From Tubiluchus corallicola (lineage: Eukaryota; Priapulida; Priapulimorpha; Priapulimorphida; Tubiluchidae): a stretch of DNA of 64,000 nucleotides. The stretch is taken from positions 234,064-298,063 of the forward strand of contig JAQGDQ010000225.1 in assembly GCA_030141605.1 (NCBI GenBank). Direction: 5' to 3'. How positions within the stretch are numbered: the first letter of the stretch is position 1; each line of letters starts with the position of its first letter. Made by a program: the position numbers and the translations under genes. Under the pieces are notes generated by a model. The model worked only from the letters and a program-made list of their open reading frames with translations, ran no database searches and had not been told where the DNA came from. This document shows, one piece after another, positions 48,330 through 59,900 of this stretch.

Positions 48330-51040
48330 TGAAAAATAACGTATACACTTGCGCTGTTAAGTAAAATTCATTGCCACGGGAAATTTCGTAATTCTTATTA
48401 AGCACAAACTTAGACTTCTTGTTTAAATTAAAGGAAAAAGTTAAATTCACAGTTCTGTACTAAATTAAAACAGGCGCTTCGCTAATGAATTATGGTTCTA
48501 TGTTATTACAACTCCAAGTCAAGAGGAAAGCTTGTAACATCAAAATATCTAGACCAACTTAATTCGAGCAATCAAGAATCTATTAATCTAATATGAAGCT
48601 GTAGTAAGCTTTTAAATAATCGAAATAATCATAATACGTTTCATAATACATGTATAAATTGCAATGTAAATTGCATAATATTTTCTTGATCCCTTGTAAT
48701 GACAATGTCGAACTAACTTTTAGGCTTGTCAAACTAACTAAATTACTTGCTGATATAAATTAACTAATATACATATGGCAGTATAGGTAATTTACTTAAA
48801 TCGAAGTTATAGAACTAATTTGTATATAGTCAGACCAGCTAAAACTTTAGCTGCAGTGATAACACGTGTGCAGTAACGATACTATTTATTTGCAAAAAAC
48901 GATTAATGACTAAATTAGTTACGTGCCATTCGTAATTTGCTTAATAATTGTAAGTGTCTGGAAATTATAATTATCCATCTACTATGAACTGAATAATTTT
49001 TAAAATTCATTATTGCAGCTTAAAATTCGGCGAAAATTATTCAATATTCACTATTTAATTTCAACGCTATTTCAACAACATTTTAAGTTAATTGAGTTTA
49101 TAAATTTAATTACAAAATCTCGAAGCAGCTTGACAATAATAATATTAGGGAAGCAGTAATCTAAAGTTAGTCGAACTAAGACTGCCCATTGTCCACTGTA
49201 ACAGGTTGACATAATGTTACTGTAAATTAATCAATAACTATTCGCATGGGTGCAATTTCATTAAAGATCTGGATATTATTATGGTGCACCAAACAATATT
49301 AATTTTGTGATTTCTGCAACGATAACAATTTCTGATCCTTAACGATTTTTAAGCTTATTTACAATTTACAAATTAAAAATACCAATGTTAATTTACCTTA
49401 AAAAGCTTTTGTACCTATACAAATAAAATCATGCGATGCGACGTATATAGTACAGTTTGAAATAATAAAAAGTTGTCACACTGGTTTAAATAAAGTTACA
49501 AAAAACTTTTACACAACAATTTTGTACTAAGGAATACTTCGAAGCAGTTCTTGGATCAAACTAATTGTTTTTCCGAACAGTTTTTGGGATTTTTAAAGAA
49601 TTGTGGTTTATAAAATCTATTTCAGAACTTGAATTTGTTAGACCTACCTGCTTATTTGTATAAATTCCGTAAATAACTCCTTTTCTTAGTCCTTTTATTA
49701 AGATTCTCTTTAAACGTCTTTTCCACCACCAACACAAAATATTTTTCACTCTCTCTTAAACAGGTATTAAGTCAAAACTGCCAAACTACGTTGTGATTTT
49801 TAATATACCAGCGCGCAACGGGCGCTGATTGGTCAATTTTTCTCTGACGTCACCGGACAGGTGCATGTATTCATCTAGGCAATTTTTCACTAGTCTGTTC
49901 GGAGCTGAGCCAGGGAAAATTCTGCAAACATTGTTGGTTAAACTGTGAATTAACTAAGAAGTTCAGGGATGACACACACTGTGACATGCACACTCAAACC
50001 TCTGTACCTCCTATACTTGAGCTTAGACATAAAAAATAGCGACGAACCAGCGAGGTAATTAGGTCGTTCTCAGTTGACCAGCCGTTTTTCCTGGGTGGAT
50101 GGATTTAACAAACACATTATTTAACACGCTTATGAAGATCAGGATTTATGTGAGCTTAAAACATGCCGAAGTTGCGGACCCAGGGGGTGCGGAGGGTCAC
50201 ACTTGAAAAACCCCGCAGTGTTTTGCTTCAAGTTAGAAGGTTATGAATGCTGAGACACATGTCTCAAATGTCAAATCTATTACTAGAATTAATGAAAATA
50301 GTCTATTTAAAGATAAACATGCAATTAGCATTAATGGTAAGCGTTTACTGAGACCACGACGACCCCGTTTCCTCGTCCGTCTCTTTTGCGATAGATCCGA
50401 CCTAGCCGCATGCGATACAAAGCCAGTATTGTGCAAATTGTAGATAAAAAACCTCCTATTCCGAACATTCTCACAGCAACAGTCAGCAAGGCTAGACTAT
50501 ACACACAGCAGTTATTATCAGACTTTGCTAAATGCAAAACAGCTATAATATATAGTTATACATTATTTAAAGTAAAACAGGACCTAAAATTACAAACATA
50601 ATTATAAAAATATTAAGACACTTACTCACCACAGATTGGTTGAATTTTTTGTATTTAGTTATGCATTACCTAAGTGTAAAAGGTTTTTGGTTCCACTAAA
50701 ATCTCACCTTACATTTTCAAGATTCAGAAAGCGATTGGTTATTGTTTTTGATTGATTGCCGTTTAGCAACAAGTTTCTAAACTTGACTATGCATTAAACA
50801 AATATAAAATTCCGACGTTGAATTTGATCCCGGGGCCTGGGGGTAAGAAACTACCTGAAGGTTAGCCAAGTCAAAGTTAAACTGGAGTTTTTGGTATTAT
50901 TTTGATATTTTTAGTGACAATTTATTACTTGTTGTGACTTGATTGGAAGTTTTTTATGCCTACTCAGCATATGAATGGTGATGGGGAAAGCGAATTATTA
51001 AGATACGCAGCCATAACTGCCAGTATCAACTTAAAAGAGA
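48330..51040. other. Intergenic, no gene recognised
   Basis: AT-rich. At 49828-49852 there is an inverted CCAAT (ATTGG) and a TGACGTCA CRE 12 bases apart in a small GC-rich patch, which could be promoter DNA. Weak splice donors near 50340 exist on both strands but with no coherent gene. Confidence 0.4.
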
Positions 51041-51049
51041 AGAAAAGAC

Positions 51050-51515
51050 CATTTTAGAGTTTGTCCCAAAAACTTTCCTACTAATGTTATATTACTTAGC
51101 ATTGCGCCTACCTGCATGAAAGACTTATGCAACTAGAAAAGAAAATTCTTAGTAATTTACAATCTTCGCGCCAACTGTAAAACGTCACTGACTCACCTTC
51201 CCAGTGTGCACCACTCACTCGTCAAAAACATAATTTTAATCGGTAGATTTCGATTAAGAGCGAACACATAGAGAGACTGCTAGCTTACGTATAGAGCAAT
51301 ACTTCAAAAATGTATCGCTCAAGGACAGTTTCCACTTAACAACTGAAAGCAGTTTTGCCCAACATCATCGCGAGAGTTTAGATTTACAAATTTTAACAGA
51401 ATTATTGTCAATGCAAGCTCTGCATGCAATAAGACAACATATAGGTGATACAAAATTTCAAGACGATTTCAGCTTTATGTAAGTAAACGATTTTCTTGTG
51501 CTTTAAACAAAGACA
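51050..51515 (-). mobile_element. Family C element, partly rearranged
   Basis: Both ends match C: TTGTCCCAAAAACTTTCC, CCAGTGTGCACCACTCACTC and AGGTGATACAAAATTTCAAG. About 100 bp in the middle (near 51245-51350) is unlike other copies. Confidence 0.65.
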
Positions 51516-51519
51516 TGGC

Positions 51520-52980
51520 TATTTATAGCAACCCAGTCAAATAATGTTGAAATTGTGATGAGAATTTAAACATTGCAGGTGATTGAATTGGTATAAATAG
51601 CCACCTCTTTGCTTATTTGGATGCTACTCAAGAGTCATTTTCTCTGTGGAGTTTATCAAAATCCAGAGTTTCATCCTCAGACTTACACATAGATCAGGCC
51701 TATTTATTGATTAATGCTCTAAGTCATGTAGTTATTGATCTTTTTTTTAATATTATAAGGATGAATTCGTATTTCAGAATTTCACAGCTTTATCGAAATT
51801 GCTACGAATCAATAAAATACGTTCTATTTTCTTCCATAATCATTCATTTCCATTTGTCTGCTGCACACAGCGGTAAAGCAGAATCCCCGTACAAAAAATG
51901 TGCTACTAAGTTAGACAAAATGATCTAACACAGCATATCCACATTAAATTTTTGAACAATTTTGCTTGGTTTTTTCTAGCGAAGAATCAAATAGTTTAAG
52001 TTCTCTGTCAAACGGTGTTACTTTTGCTAAAATTATTAGCAGAAACGTTAATCCATCCTAAGAAATCTCTACTAGTTTGCTATTTCTGGAACGAGGATAG
52101 CGCACTTTCAAGGCATCAATTTTTGAAATAGGCATATAAGCATAGCTCTCTTAATTTAAATATGCAGAACGTTAGTTACTAAGTGAAAAATTAGTTTTTT
52201 CTAAATATTGGTAGTACGTCCGACCTTGGTATTTTGTTACCCAGAGGTGAATTTGGGCTTGGGAAATTTCAAACGGACAGATCAGATATGATAAACTATT
52301 AAAGCAGTTCATTTGCTGAAAGACAGCAGTACTTTTAAAAATAGCTTTCAACGCAAAATTGGTACCAGTTTATTCCAGACAAACTTTCAAGTATCAATGA
52401 TAAAAATCGATTACAAGTTTTACAGCAGAACGGTTCATTTTGAGATACGGTCTTTACATAGACAGGTTGTTTTATTCTCTGCCAAACGGAGGTGGCTCCC
52501 ATCTAAAATGGGGCATCTGTTCCGAAAACATAGTAACTCTAGTTTAGTGATAATTAATTATAACTGTAATCAATGTATCGATTGATTTAATTAAGTTAAG
52601 CGTTTTAAAATAAGTAACATCAGTAAAAATAAAACTGAAAATTTTCACTATGTTAAAAAAATGATAATTGAGAATTTAAATGATCTACTATGTAAGTAGG
52701 TCATATATATATAAATGACAATTAAAAGTAACACCGCTATATTAGATGGTGTGAAGTCTAGTTATGTCCCTAATATTAATGTGTGATAGACATCACTAGC
52801 AAGGCCCGTCTCTGATGTGAAAAGCTTGGTCAACCATATCCGCAGCAATGCAGACAATCCACGTTTGCCTCGCTCTTAGTCTCACAGTTTCTTGTGACTA
52901 GAGAGCTCGTAAAAAGAAAGGATGTTCATACAAGATCTATATTACACATATATAAAGCCTTACTGTAAAGTGAAAATTGA
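51520..52980. other. Intergenic, no gene recognised
   Basis: AT-rich, short open frames without recognisable motifs. Confidence 0.45.
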
Positions 52981-52992
52981 CACACGTTCGTA

Positions 52993-53035
52993 GAGGACTT
53001 GAACCTACAGGCTGACTGACCGAACTACTCCACCA
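52993..53035 (-). repeat. tRNA-like SINE fragment
   Basis: Minus strand: GGTTCAAGTCC (B box, 52995-53005) preceded by TGGAGTAGTTCG (A-box-like, about 53021-53032). The spacing is short, so it is degenerate. Confidence 0.35.
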
Positions 53036-53199
53036 GAATGCTTTCATAAACTACGCGGATAGTTTAGAGTTGGAATCAAACTTGTATATTTACTAGTCTC
53101 ATGGCACTCAAACAGAAAACAGAGTTTATTGAGGTAATTACTGTAGTATACAAAAATAGTATTTTAACTTAAACAAAATAAACAATTTACGCTTTACAA

Positions 53200-53400
53200 C
53201 AGACGGTATAAGTGTAATAGTTAACTCGTCTGCTTTCCAGCTCAGAGGTCTCGAGTTCGATATCGCGGCCAGGCTATGCCAAAGACTCTATAAATCGTAC
53301 TAGCTATATTGCACGGTATTTAGGGTAAAAGCGTTGTCTGTTGAGTTTAAAGTTATTCAATTTAATTAAATTTAAAATCATACTCAAAGATTTAAAGAAA
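53200..53400 (+). repeat. tRNA-derived SINE-like element, copy 2
   Basis: A box TAGTTAACTCG (53218-53228) and B box GAGTTCGATATC (53253-53264), then GGCTATGCCAAAGACTCTAT, which parallels the body of copy 1 at 4600-4840. Confidence 0.6.
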
Positions 53401-53962
53401 TAAACACCACCCAACTCTACTCTTGTTTAAGGTGGATATATCAGGCTGCCAAAACTCGCTTCGCCTTTTCTTTGTTTTCCAAAGTGCTACACACCTATAT
53501 AAAACTTATTAGTTTTGAAGCTGTTGTAAATTAAACCCATAAATTTAAATTTTACAGCAATTTTAAGTATGTGCGTTTTCGGTCACCCTGTTTTATAATT
53601 TGCATTCGAACGTGATTTGTGTTTAAACCATAAAAAAAAACTTATAATAACGTTTATCAAACGTCACCACCATCACGAACCGAAACAAAAGAGTTCGCTG
53701 GTGTTCTTACACAAATTACTGATCCCTTTAGGATTGTTTGAGTAGCAAACACTGAGAGGGAAAAAAATTGAAATTATAACCAGCAAGACGTTTAAGTAAC
53801 AGCTCTGTTCAATAAGGAACTTGCTTTACTGTCCTGAGCCGTGTCTAATTACGAGTTTTTATTGTAAAACAAATATCAGATTTAACAAGTCTAGTTTTTA
53901 ACTCCAGTCAAACTGGTTGCAAGAATCAAGAACATAGGGCCCAGTGGCCGCTCTCTGATAAG

Positions 53963-53989
53963 TGACGTCACTATTGAAAAATGACGTCA
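53963..53989. promoter_or_regulatory. Two CRE-type palindromes
   Basis: TGACGTCA at 53963-53970 and again at 53982-53989. No gene start is seen beside them; the nearest gene is the 3' end of UROS. Confidence 0.25.
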
Positions 53990-54110
53990 AGCGAGGGGAC
54001 TTGCTACGGTCTACAGCTAGTATTCAAGATTATCGCTCTAAGCTAAGGACAACTATTATATACTTGGAAAACCCAAAGCCTTAGATCTGACTGCGGCACG
54101 CCCGTTTCTC

Positions 54111-54251
54111 GTACATCACATTACTGATTTTTAGGTACTCATAAATCACATTATTGATTTTTAGGTACTCATAAATCACATTATTGATTTTTAGGTACTC
54201 ATAAATCACATTATTGATTTTTAGGTACTCATAAATCACATTATTGATTTT
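54111..54251. repeat. 30-bp AT-rich minisatellite, about 4.7 units
   Basis: Four identical 30-mers starting TTAGGTACTCATAAATCACA at 54131, 54161, 54191 and 54221, preceded by a partial unit with one C variant. The identity implies recent expansion. Confidence 0.95.
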
Positions 54252-54259
54252 CTAGGAAA

Positions 54260-56430
54260 GGCCAAACACACACTGAGACCCATAAAAACATCACCAGAAT
54301 CGCTTAGAATTAGTTGGGCGAGTAATGCGCTTGAGTCGAGCTACTTATCTAACATTATGCTTTACTACCTAGCGATCTCGATGAAAGATTTAATTGAACC
54401 GCTTTAAATCAAATTGGGCATTGATATTCCAACTCTAATATTACAATATTTAGGACGAAGATTTCCTATTTTAGAATTTATTTTTGTTTCGTCCCCATTT
54501 TTAAAACGAACATTGCCGAAGAATCGTTTTGTTTCTCCCTATTTTCGTCAAGACGGGCCTAATTTTGTTACCAAAAGTTAATAATTATAATTTGGAAGCC
54601 GTGGAATACTAGGTCCTTATTTTTAGTGCAAAATAAGTGCCACTAAAATATTGGTACTGCTTGAATATTTTCAATGTGATTTGACAATATTGATTTATTG
54701 GTTAGGTCCATTTTTATGTACTGTCCATAATTCATATAGTATTCAAAATTTATGCCCACTTTAACTGGAAAATTGTGTTAATCAAACTTAACTGCATTTT
54801 AGTCTCTAAGTCTTTTAGAATTCAAGTTGCGTTGAAGCATCAAATTACAAAGCATCTTAAGTACTTGACTAAACTAATAGTCTAATACAAGACTACAAAA
54901 CACTCTCACAAGGTTTTACGAATATGTACAACGCAATACAAAGCAAAACTGTCATTTACTTTTAATTAATAACTTTTTATTATTAATTTTGCTTGTAAAT
55001 TTAGTAGCCACGATTTAACGTACGTCCAAAAATCCCCTAAAATACTTTATTAGCAAAATGCTATTTCGTATATTGACTAAACTGAATGTGAGTTTAGAAA
55101 AATTAATAACCATAGTGTTAACTAGGCTCACTTGTGTTTGTAAGAGCACGTGCAAGCTTTTAGCGTAGGCCTATTTATGCTACAACTTGCAACTTTTCAA
55201 ACAACGATTCTCGGAAAATAAAGCTTGTCATAAGCTACAGTATCAAGAAATGTGACTTTAAACATTTGCATTTTTAAATTCAAACAACCGACTACCTAAC
55301 AAAATCAGCTTGCTTTCTTTTTCTGATGTCAGTGATATAAATGACGTACAGCTTCTATTGGCTCAACACCAATTTAGTAGGTAAACTAGAGTTTACTAAA
55401 GTTCAATTTATAAAAGCGTGTGGCACCATCTATTGTCAAATAAGATAAAGAACTAAAAGTTGGCACATTTTAAAATAAACTGATCAACAATAGCTCCAAT
55501 TTATTTGGACTGTTAATTCAATAATACGTTTTCTAACTGTTTTACAAAATTAATTGTGTGCATGAAGCATGTGCCAAGAGAAACACAGGATCTGGAATGA
55601 AGGCATGGCTCTAGGGAGTGCTTGTTGTATTAATGAGCAGTACATCAGTTTATCCATAACATTATTTTAGTTTATAATAAATAGTTTATAATATAATATA
55701 ATAGTGACATTTTGGTCTAAAGGCTCGCATATACCAATACCTCAGTGACAACAGGTGTGGTTTACATAATATAATTTCTCTAAGAGTGCCATTTCCCTGT
55801 ATTGCCAGTTGGCTTGGTGCAGATCCGTTACATGTTTCCACCTGTAGTTTTGAACAAATCCTAACCTCACATAACCAAAAGAACTAAAAAATATAAACAA
55901 TTTGGTCTAATGTGCATTGCACATTACCCCATCTGATATGTAAAGAAATGAAGAGTGGCTGACTGGGAGTGTGAACGCTATGAGTATCTTTTTTGAATAA
56001 AACTGTCACAGCAAAGCTATAGTCTTACGAATGAAAATTTTCATGAATTTCCCATCTGTAGATCGCCATAAGCTTCAAGGTACAAAATTTTTAGTATCAT
56101 CATAATACATTTGGAACTTGGAAGCAAGTTTTTAAGCATCATACCATATGATTAGCATCTATTTAGACATTACCTATATAATATATATGTAATGTTTTCC
56201 TTGCATTTATAAACAAATAACCTGCAAAATGCAATAACATTTGGGTGAGTGTTTCATAAGTAAAATAGCACAATTTTTTTCTGAAAAAAAGGTTTTCCAA
56301 ATAACGAACACCACAAGGCTCGGGATGTGTTTTTCCTCCCACTTAAAAGCCTATAACTTCATTGTCATGCACAGTATTACATGAATGAGCAAAAAACGGG
56401 AATTTTCCCCATTTAATTCCTGCTTAACAA
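54260..56430. other. Region downstream of UROS, no gene recognised
   Basis: AT-rich sequence including the UROS 3'UTR near its right end. No further exon or repeat copy was recognised. Confidence 0.45.
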
Positions 56431-56438
56431 GGCAAATG

Positions 56439-56645
56439 TTATTCTGCGGCATCTGTCGGGGGTGGCTCCTCCGACGATTGTTCAGGCTCTTCTGATTTTG
56501 GTTCCTCTGGAGGTGGGGGCTCCCACGTTTCGGCTTCCTTGCAGGCTTCTGCGACTCCCTCTGGAGTTGGACGTTTGGCAACGGCAGCAACGGGTAACCC
56601 TTTCTCCTGTAATACTGTCGCTGTGCTTGGACCAACTGCAACAAA
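56439..56645 (-). CDS. UROS: UROS terminal coding exon and stop
   Basis: Starts after TTGTTTTTCTAG and runs 68 codons to TAA at 56439-56441. The first half (FVAVGPSTATVLQEKG, LPVAAVAKRPTPEGVAEAC) is conserved UROS sequence. The second half (about residues 39-68 of the exon) is acidic and proline-rich (WEPPPPEEPKSEEPEQSSEE) and probably disordered. A variant poly(A) signal ATTAAA occurs about 22 bases after the stop (minus strand, near 56412-56417); this is only a suggestion. Confidence 0.9.
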   Translation of the reverse strand, partial: FVAVGPSTATVLQEKGLPVAAVAKRPTPEGVAEACKEAETWEPPPPEEPKSEEPEQSSEEPPPTDAAE

Positions 56646-56959
56646 CTAGAAAAACAAGACAAAAAATAACATATAAAGAGAAAAAAGATGTAAAATATGG
56701 TTGTAATAAAATTAAAGAGACCTAAAACAAAGTGACAAAATTCAGCTTTCTGTGGATTTCGGTCTTCAACTATACTAAAATGTGATCTCATAATTTCATA
56801 TTCAGTAAGCATATTAACATTAAACAATATGAAATGACTTCAATATCATAGGCTTTTTTGTAACCTTCTTAAAAATAATTTCTCTTACAGTACATCATTT
56901 TTTTGTCAGTTCCACTAATTCTTGATTTGTGCTTCTTCTCTTTCTCTCCTTCTCTCTCC

Positions 56960-56990
<31 letters not shown>

Positions 56991-59900
56991 TCTCTCCCTC
57001 TCTCTACAGCTCTCTCTTTCCCTCCTACTCTCTTACACACTCTCCTTTTCTCTCTTTCCCTCCTACATTTACACACTCTGTTGACCATTGTTCTTCCAAT
57101 TCTCTCATTCTCTCTTACACACTCTCATTCTCCTTAGCCCAAACTTTCACATTTAAAATTTTCGTTCAAATTTTAAGAATAAACTGTGTTTTCGTCTGAA
57201 GAGGAAGCGCGGATATCCGGTCACTGCCAATGAACGATGAACATCATCGATCAAATCTCCTGCTAGCTTCTGGGGAAAAACAGTTCATATTGTCTTCCTG
57301 CTTAGTACGTTAATTCTGCATGTTACGCATCTACCTGACTCACTAGTTGGTAGCTACGTTTTTCCCATATCGAGAAATTTCTTTCTCTATAATTGCAGGA
57401 ATATTAAAATTACTTACAATGAGTTTTTTGGAAAATTATTTTTAACTCCGCATGATTGAAGTGCTAGACAAATGTGTTTAGATTACGACATCTCTTACTT
57501 TGATGTTGTAGTCAGCCGCTCAGCTTACTCTATTTCTTAGCAAGCAAAATTCACAAAATTTCTACGTAAAATGTATTTTGAACTCAGGCATGTATTTTCA
57601 GGCTGAAATATTTAGACAAATTTGAAATGAACTGTATACTGGTAATCCGTTTAGCTATAGTAACTGTGAACAGACTGCAGGGTTAAATGGAATAAATGTC
57701 TATTGAATGAATTCGCCTCCGCTAGGGCGAAAGCTACTGAATAAATATTACATGCATAATCTTTGAGACTATAAAGGGCATTACGTTTTTCTCTGTTAAT
57801 GATGACAAGTCTCAGGAGAGCTCTCTCGTATATTTACAGTTGTCGAAATAAAGAATCTAATAATCTAATCTAACCTAACCTAACCTAACCTAACCTAACG
57901 TGATCTAATCTAATCTAATCTAATCTTTCTGTATTGAAACGCATGTCTATTTGGGCTTTTCGCCAGAAAGTTTATTGGCTTGCCAGACCGTCTTCGCCAG
58001 TGTTGACTTTCCCTTACGAGAATTCCCGTTCTTGGATTTCTCCCGTGTTCTTGTATGTTCATTTAATAGCTACTACATGATTGCTTTAGCTCTTGGCTTA
58101 TTGAATGTCTGATTTGTGCAACCACCTCTTCTATTATGTTTACTATTTAGTGATAAGAATTTTTTCAACGCATTTCAAAAACAATCGTGTCAGCATTGCG
58201 CAAACAGCGCAATAAATTAAATCTGAGCAGCTATATAGATCACAAACGGAAAACAAACAAAAAATAAGAAACGCAAAGAATTGAGCAAGAGAAAAAAGAC
58301 GGGAAAATATCTTCATCTATTGTGCGCTAGATTTCATAAAATTTCATGACCTAATTAATGTAGTGACCATATTTCGCTGAGAAGCGTGAAAGATCTGCTT
58401 CCTTTAAATGGACATTCTTAAATTTAAAGAAATTTTTGCTAACCGGTCATAGATAAAGTGTTTTTCGGTAATACTTATTCTCGTCAATTTATACAAACTG
58501 TTTGCGAGCATTTCTTTACTAAATAAGTTAAATTTTAGATTTAGATTTATTTATTTATCCATTAGCACAATATTACAATAATTATACAAAACATCACAAT
58601 ACAGACTTGACAATACATTACAGTGCTATGAACGTAGCAGAATAAATTAACTTCTAAGTCACACTCAACATGGATAGGGTTTAATTACAACATAAATGTA
58701 AATTACTACAAACAATAAATGCTGATAAATGTAGTAAAGCAAATGGAGGCGAGGAGATGACAATGACGATGTTGATAATGATGACAGCAACGGTGATATT
58801 AATGCTGATTGCAATGGCGATGGTGACAATGACAACTTTTATTTTGCATAGCTCTTATTGCTGTACGAGCTCACATATTTTTCACGCTTATACTGTTCAG
58901 CGTTTATTGGTCCCAATGCGCCCGCTCTGAAAGTAGCAATATCTATGGTTACGTTCAGACAAAGCCATAGTGATCACCTGCTACGTGCAGCTGCACACGA
59001 AGCTGCAAAAGAGGTGCCCGGGATTTCTCGGAACCTGGTGTAAAATTAATGCAAATGAATCGTCCCATAATTGTCAATAAATATATTGAAATAATGCAAA
59101 TCAAGTTGTTGTTATTGTCCCATTTAATTTGTAAGCAAATTCATTTCACTCAGATTGATTGCCAGAGCTGTTAAGAGCCTGGCTGTGTAACCCTTTCACT
59201 GAGCTTCACTTCCAAAACTCTCAACTTTCACAATTCACAAAACAACGAACAAACACAACATGCCCAGATTAGGACAACGTGTTTTGCAGTTTTTATTTTC
59301 TCCAAATTCTAGTTACTTGAAAACATTAATAAACGGTTAAGCAATAAATAGAAAGTATAAAAACTTGCTTTGATCCATGTATTATTATTGTTTAGTGACG
59401 AAATTAGCATGAATTTTTAACTATTTTGGAAAATTTGCTAGACCAATTAGCAACTATCTAGCTTCACAATAATGTCCAATAGTACATAGTATAATAAATC
59501 AGTTTGTTACTTCATCTGAGGTACTTGTGCAAAGTGTTTCACAAGCACTCCAACCTGCAGGTCCCTAAGATTCCCTGCAAATAATCTGAGAAAACTACTG
59601 GCCGTGCTGATATATAGGTGCACACAAGCATACAAAGCGGTACTACATTTACAGCGTTACACCTCAGCATCAGCAGCACAAAGCTTTGCAATATTTGCTC
59701 AATGTGGGAGTTCAACTCAATAAAAAGAGATCTCTTTTTGGTCAAAAGAGGGTTAGACGATAACGTAACTCTCAGATTGTTTACAATAACTGGACACTTG
59801 TTTCTCGAACCTGGCAAGCACTTAAGAAATTACAGCTGCAAGAATTAAAGAATCCAGGGCTTTAAACAGACAATGCTTTTCCAAGTAAAAAATTTTGCAA

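Noticed and set aside
56351-56827. 158-codon minus-strand frame across the last UROS exon
   Set aside because: It reads the exon in another frame; the UROS frame with its intron acceptor at 56646 explains the conservation.
57871-57899. Internal telomere remnant (CCTAA)n
   Set aside because: Only six units, embedded in TCTAA repeats after an AATAAAG end; a retroelement tail explains it better.
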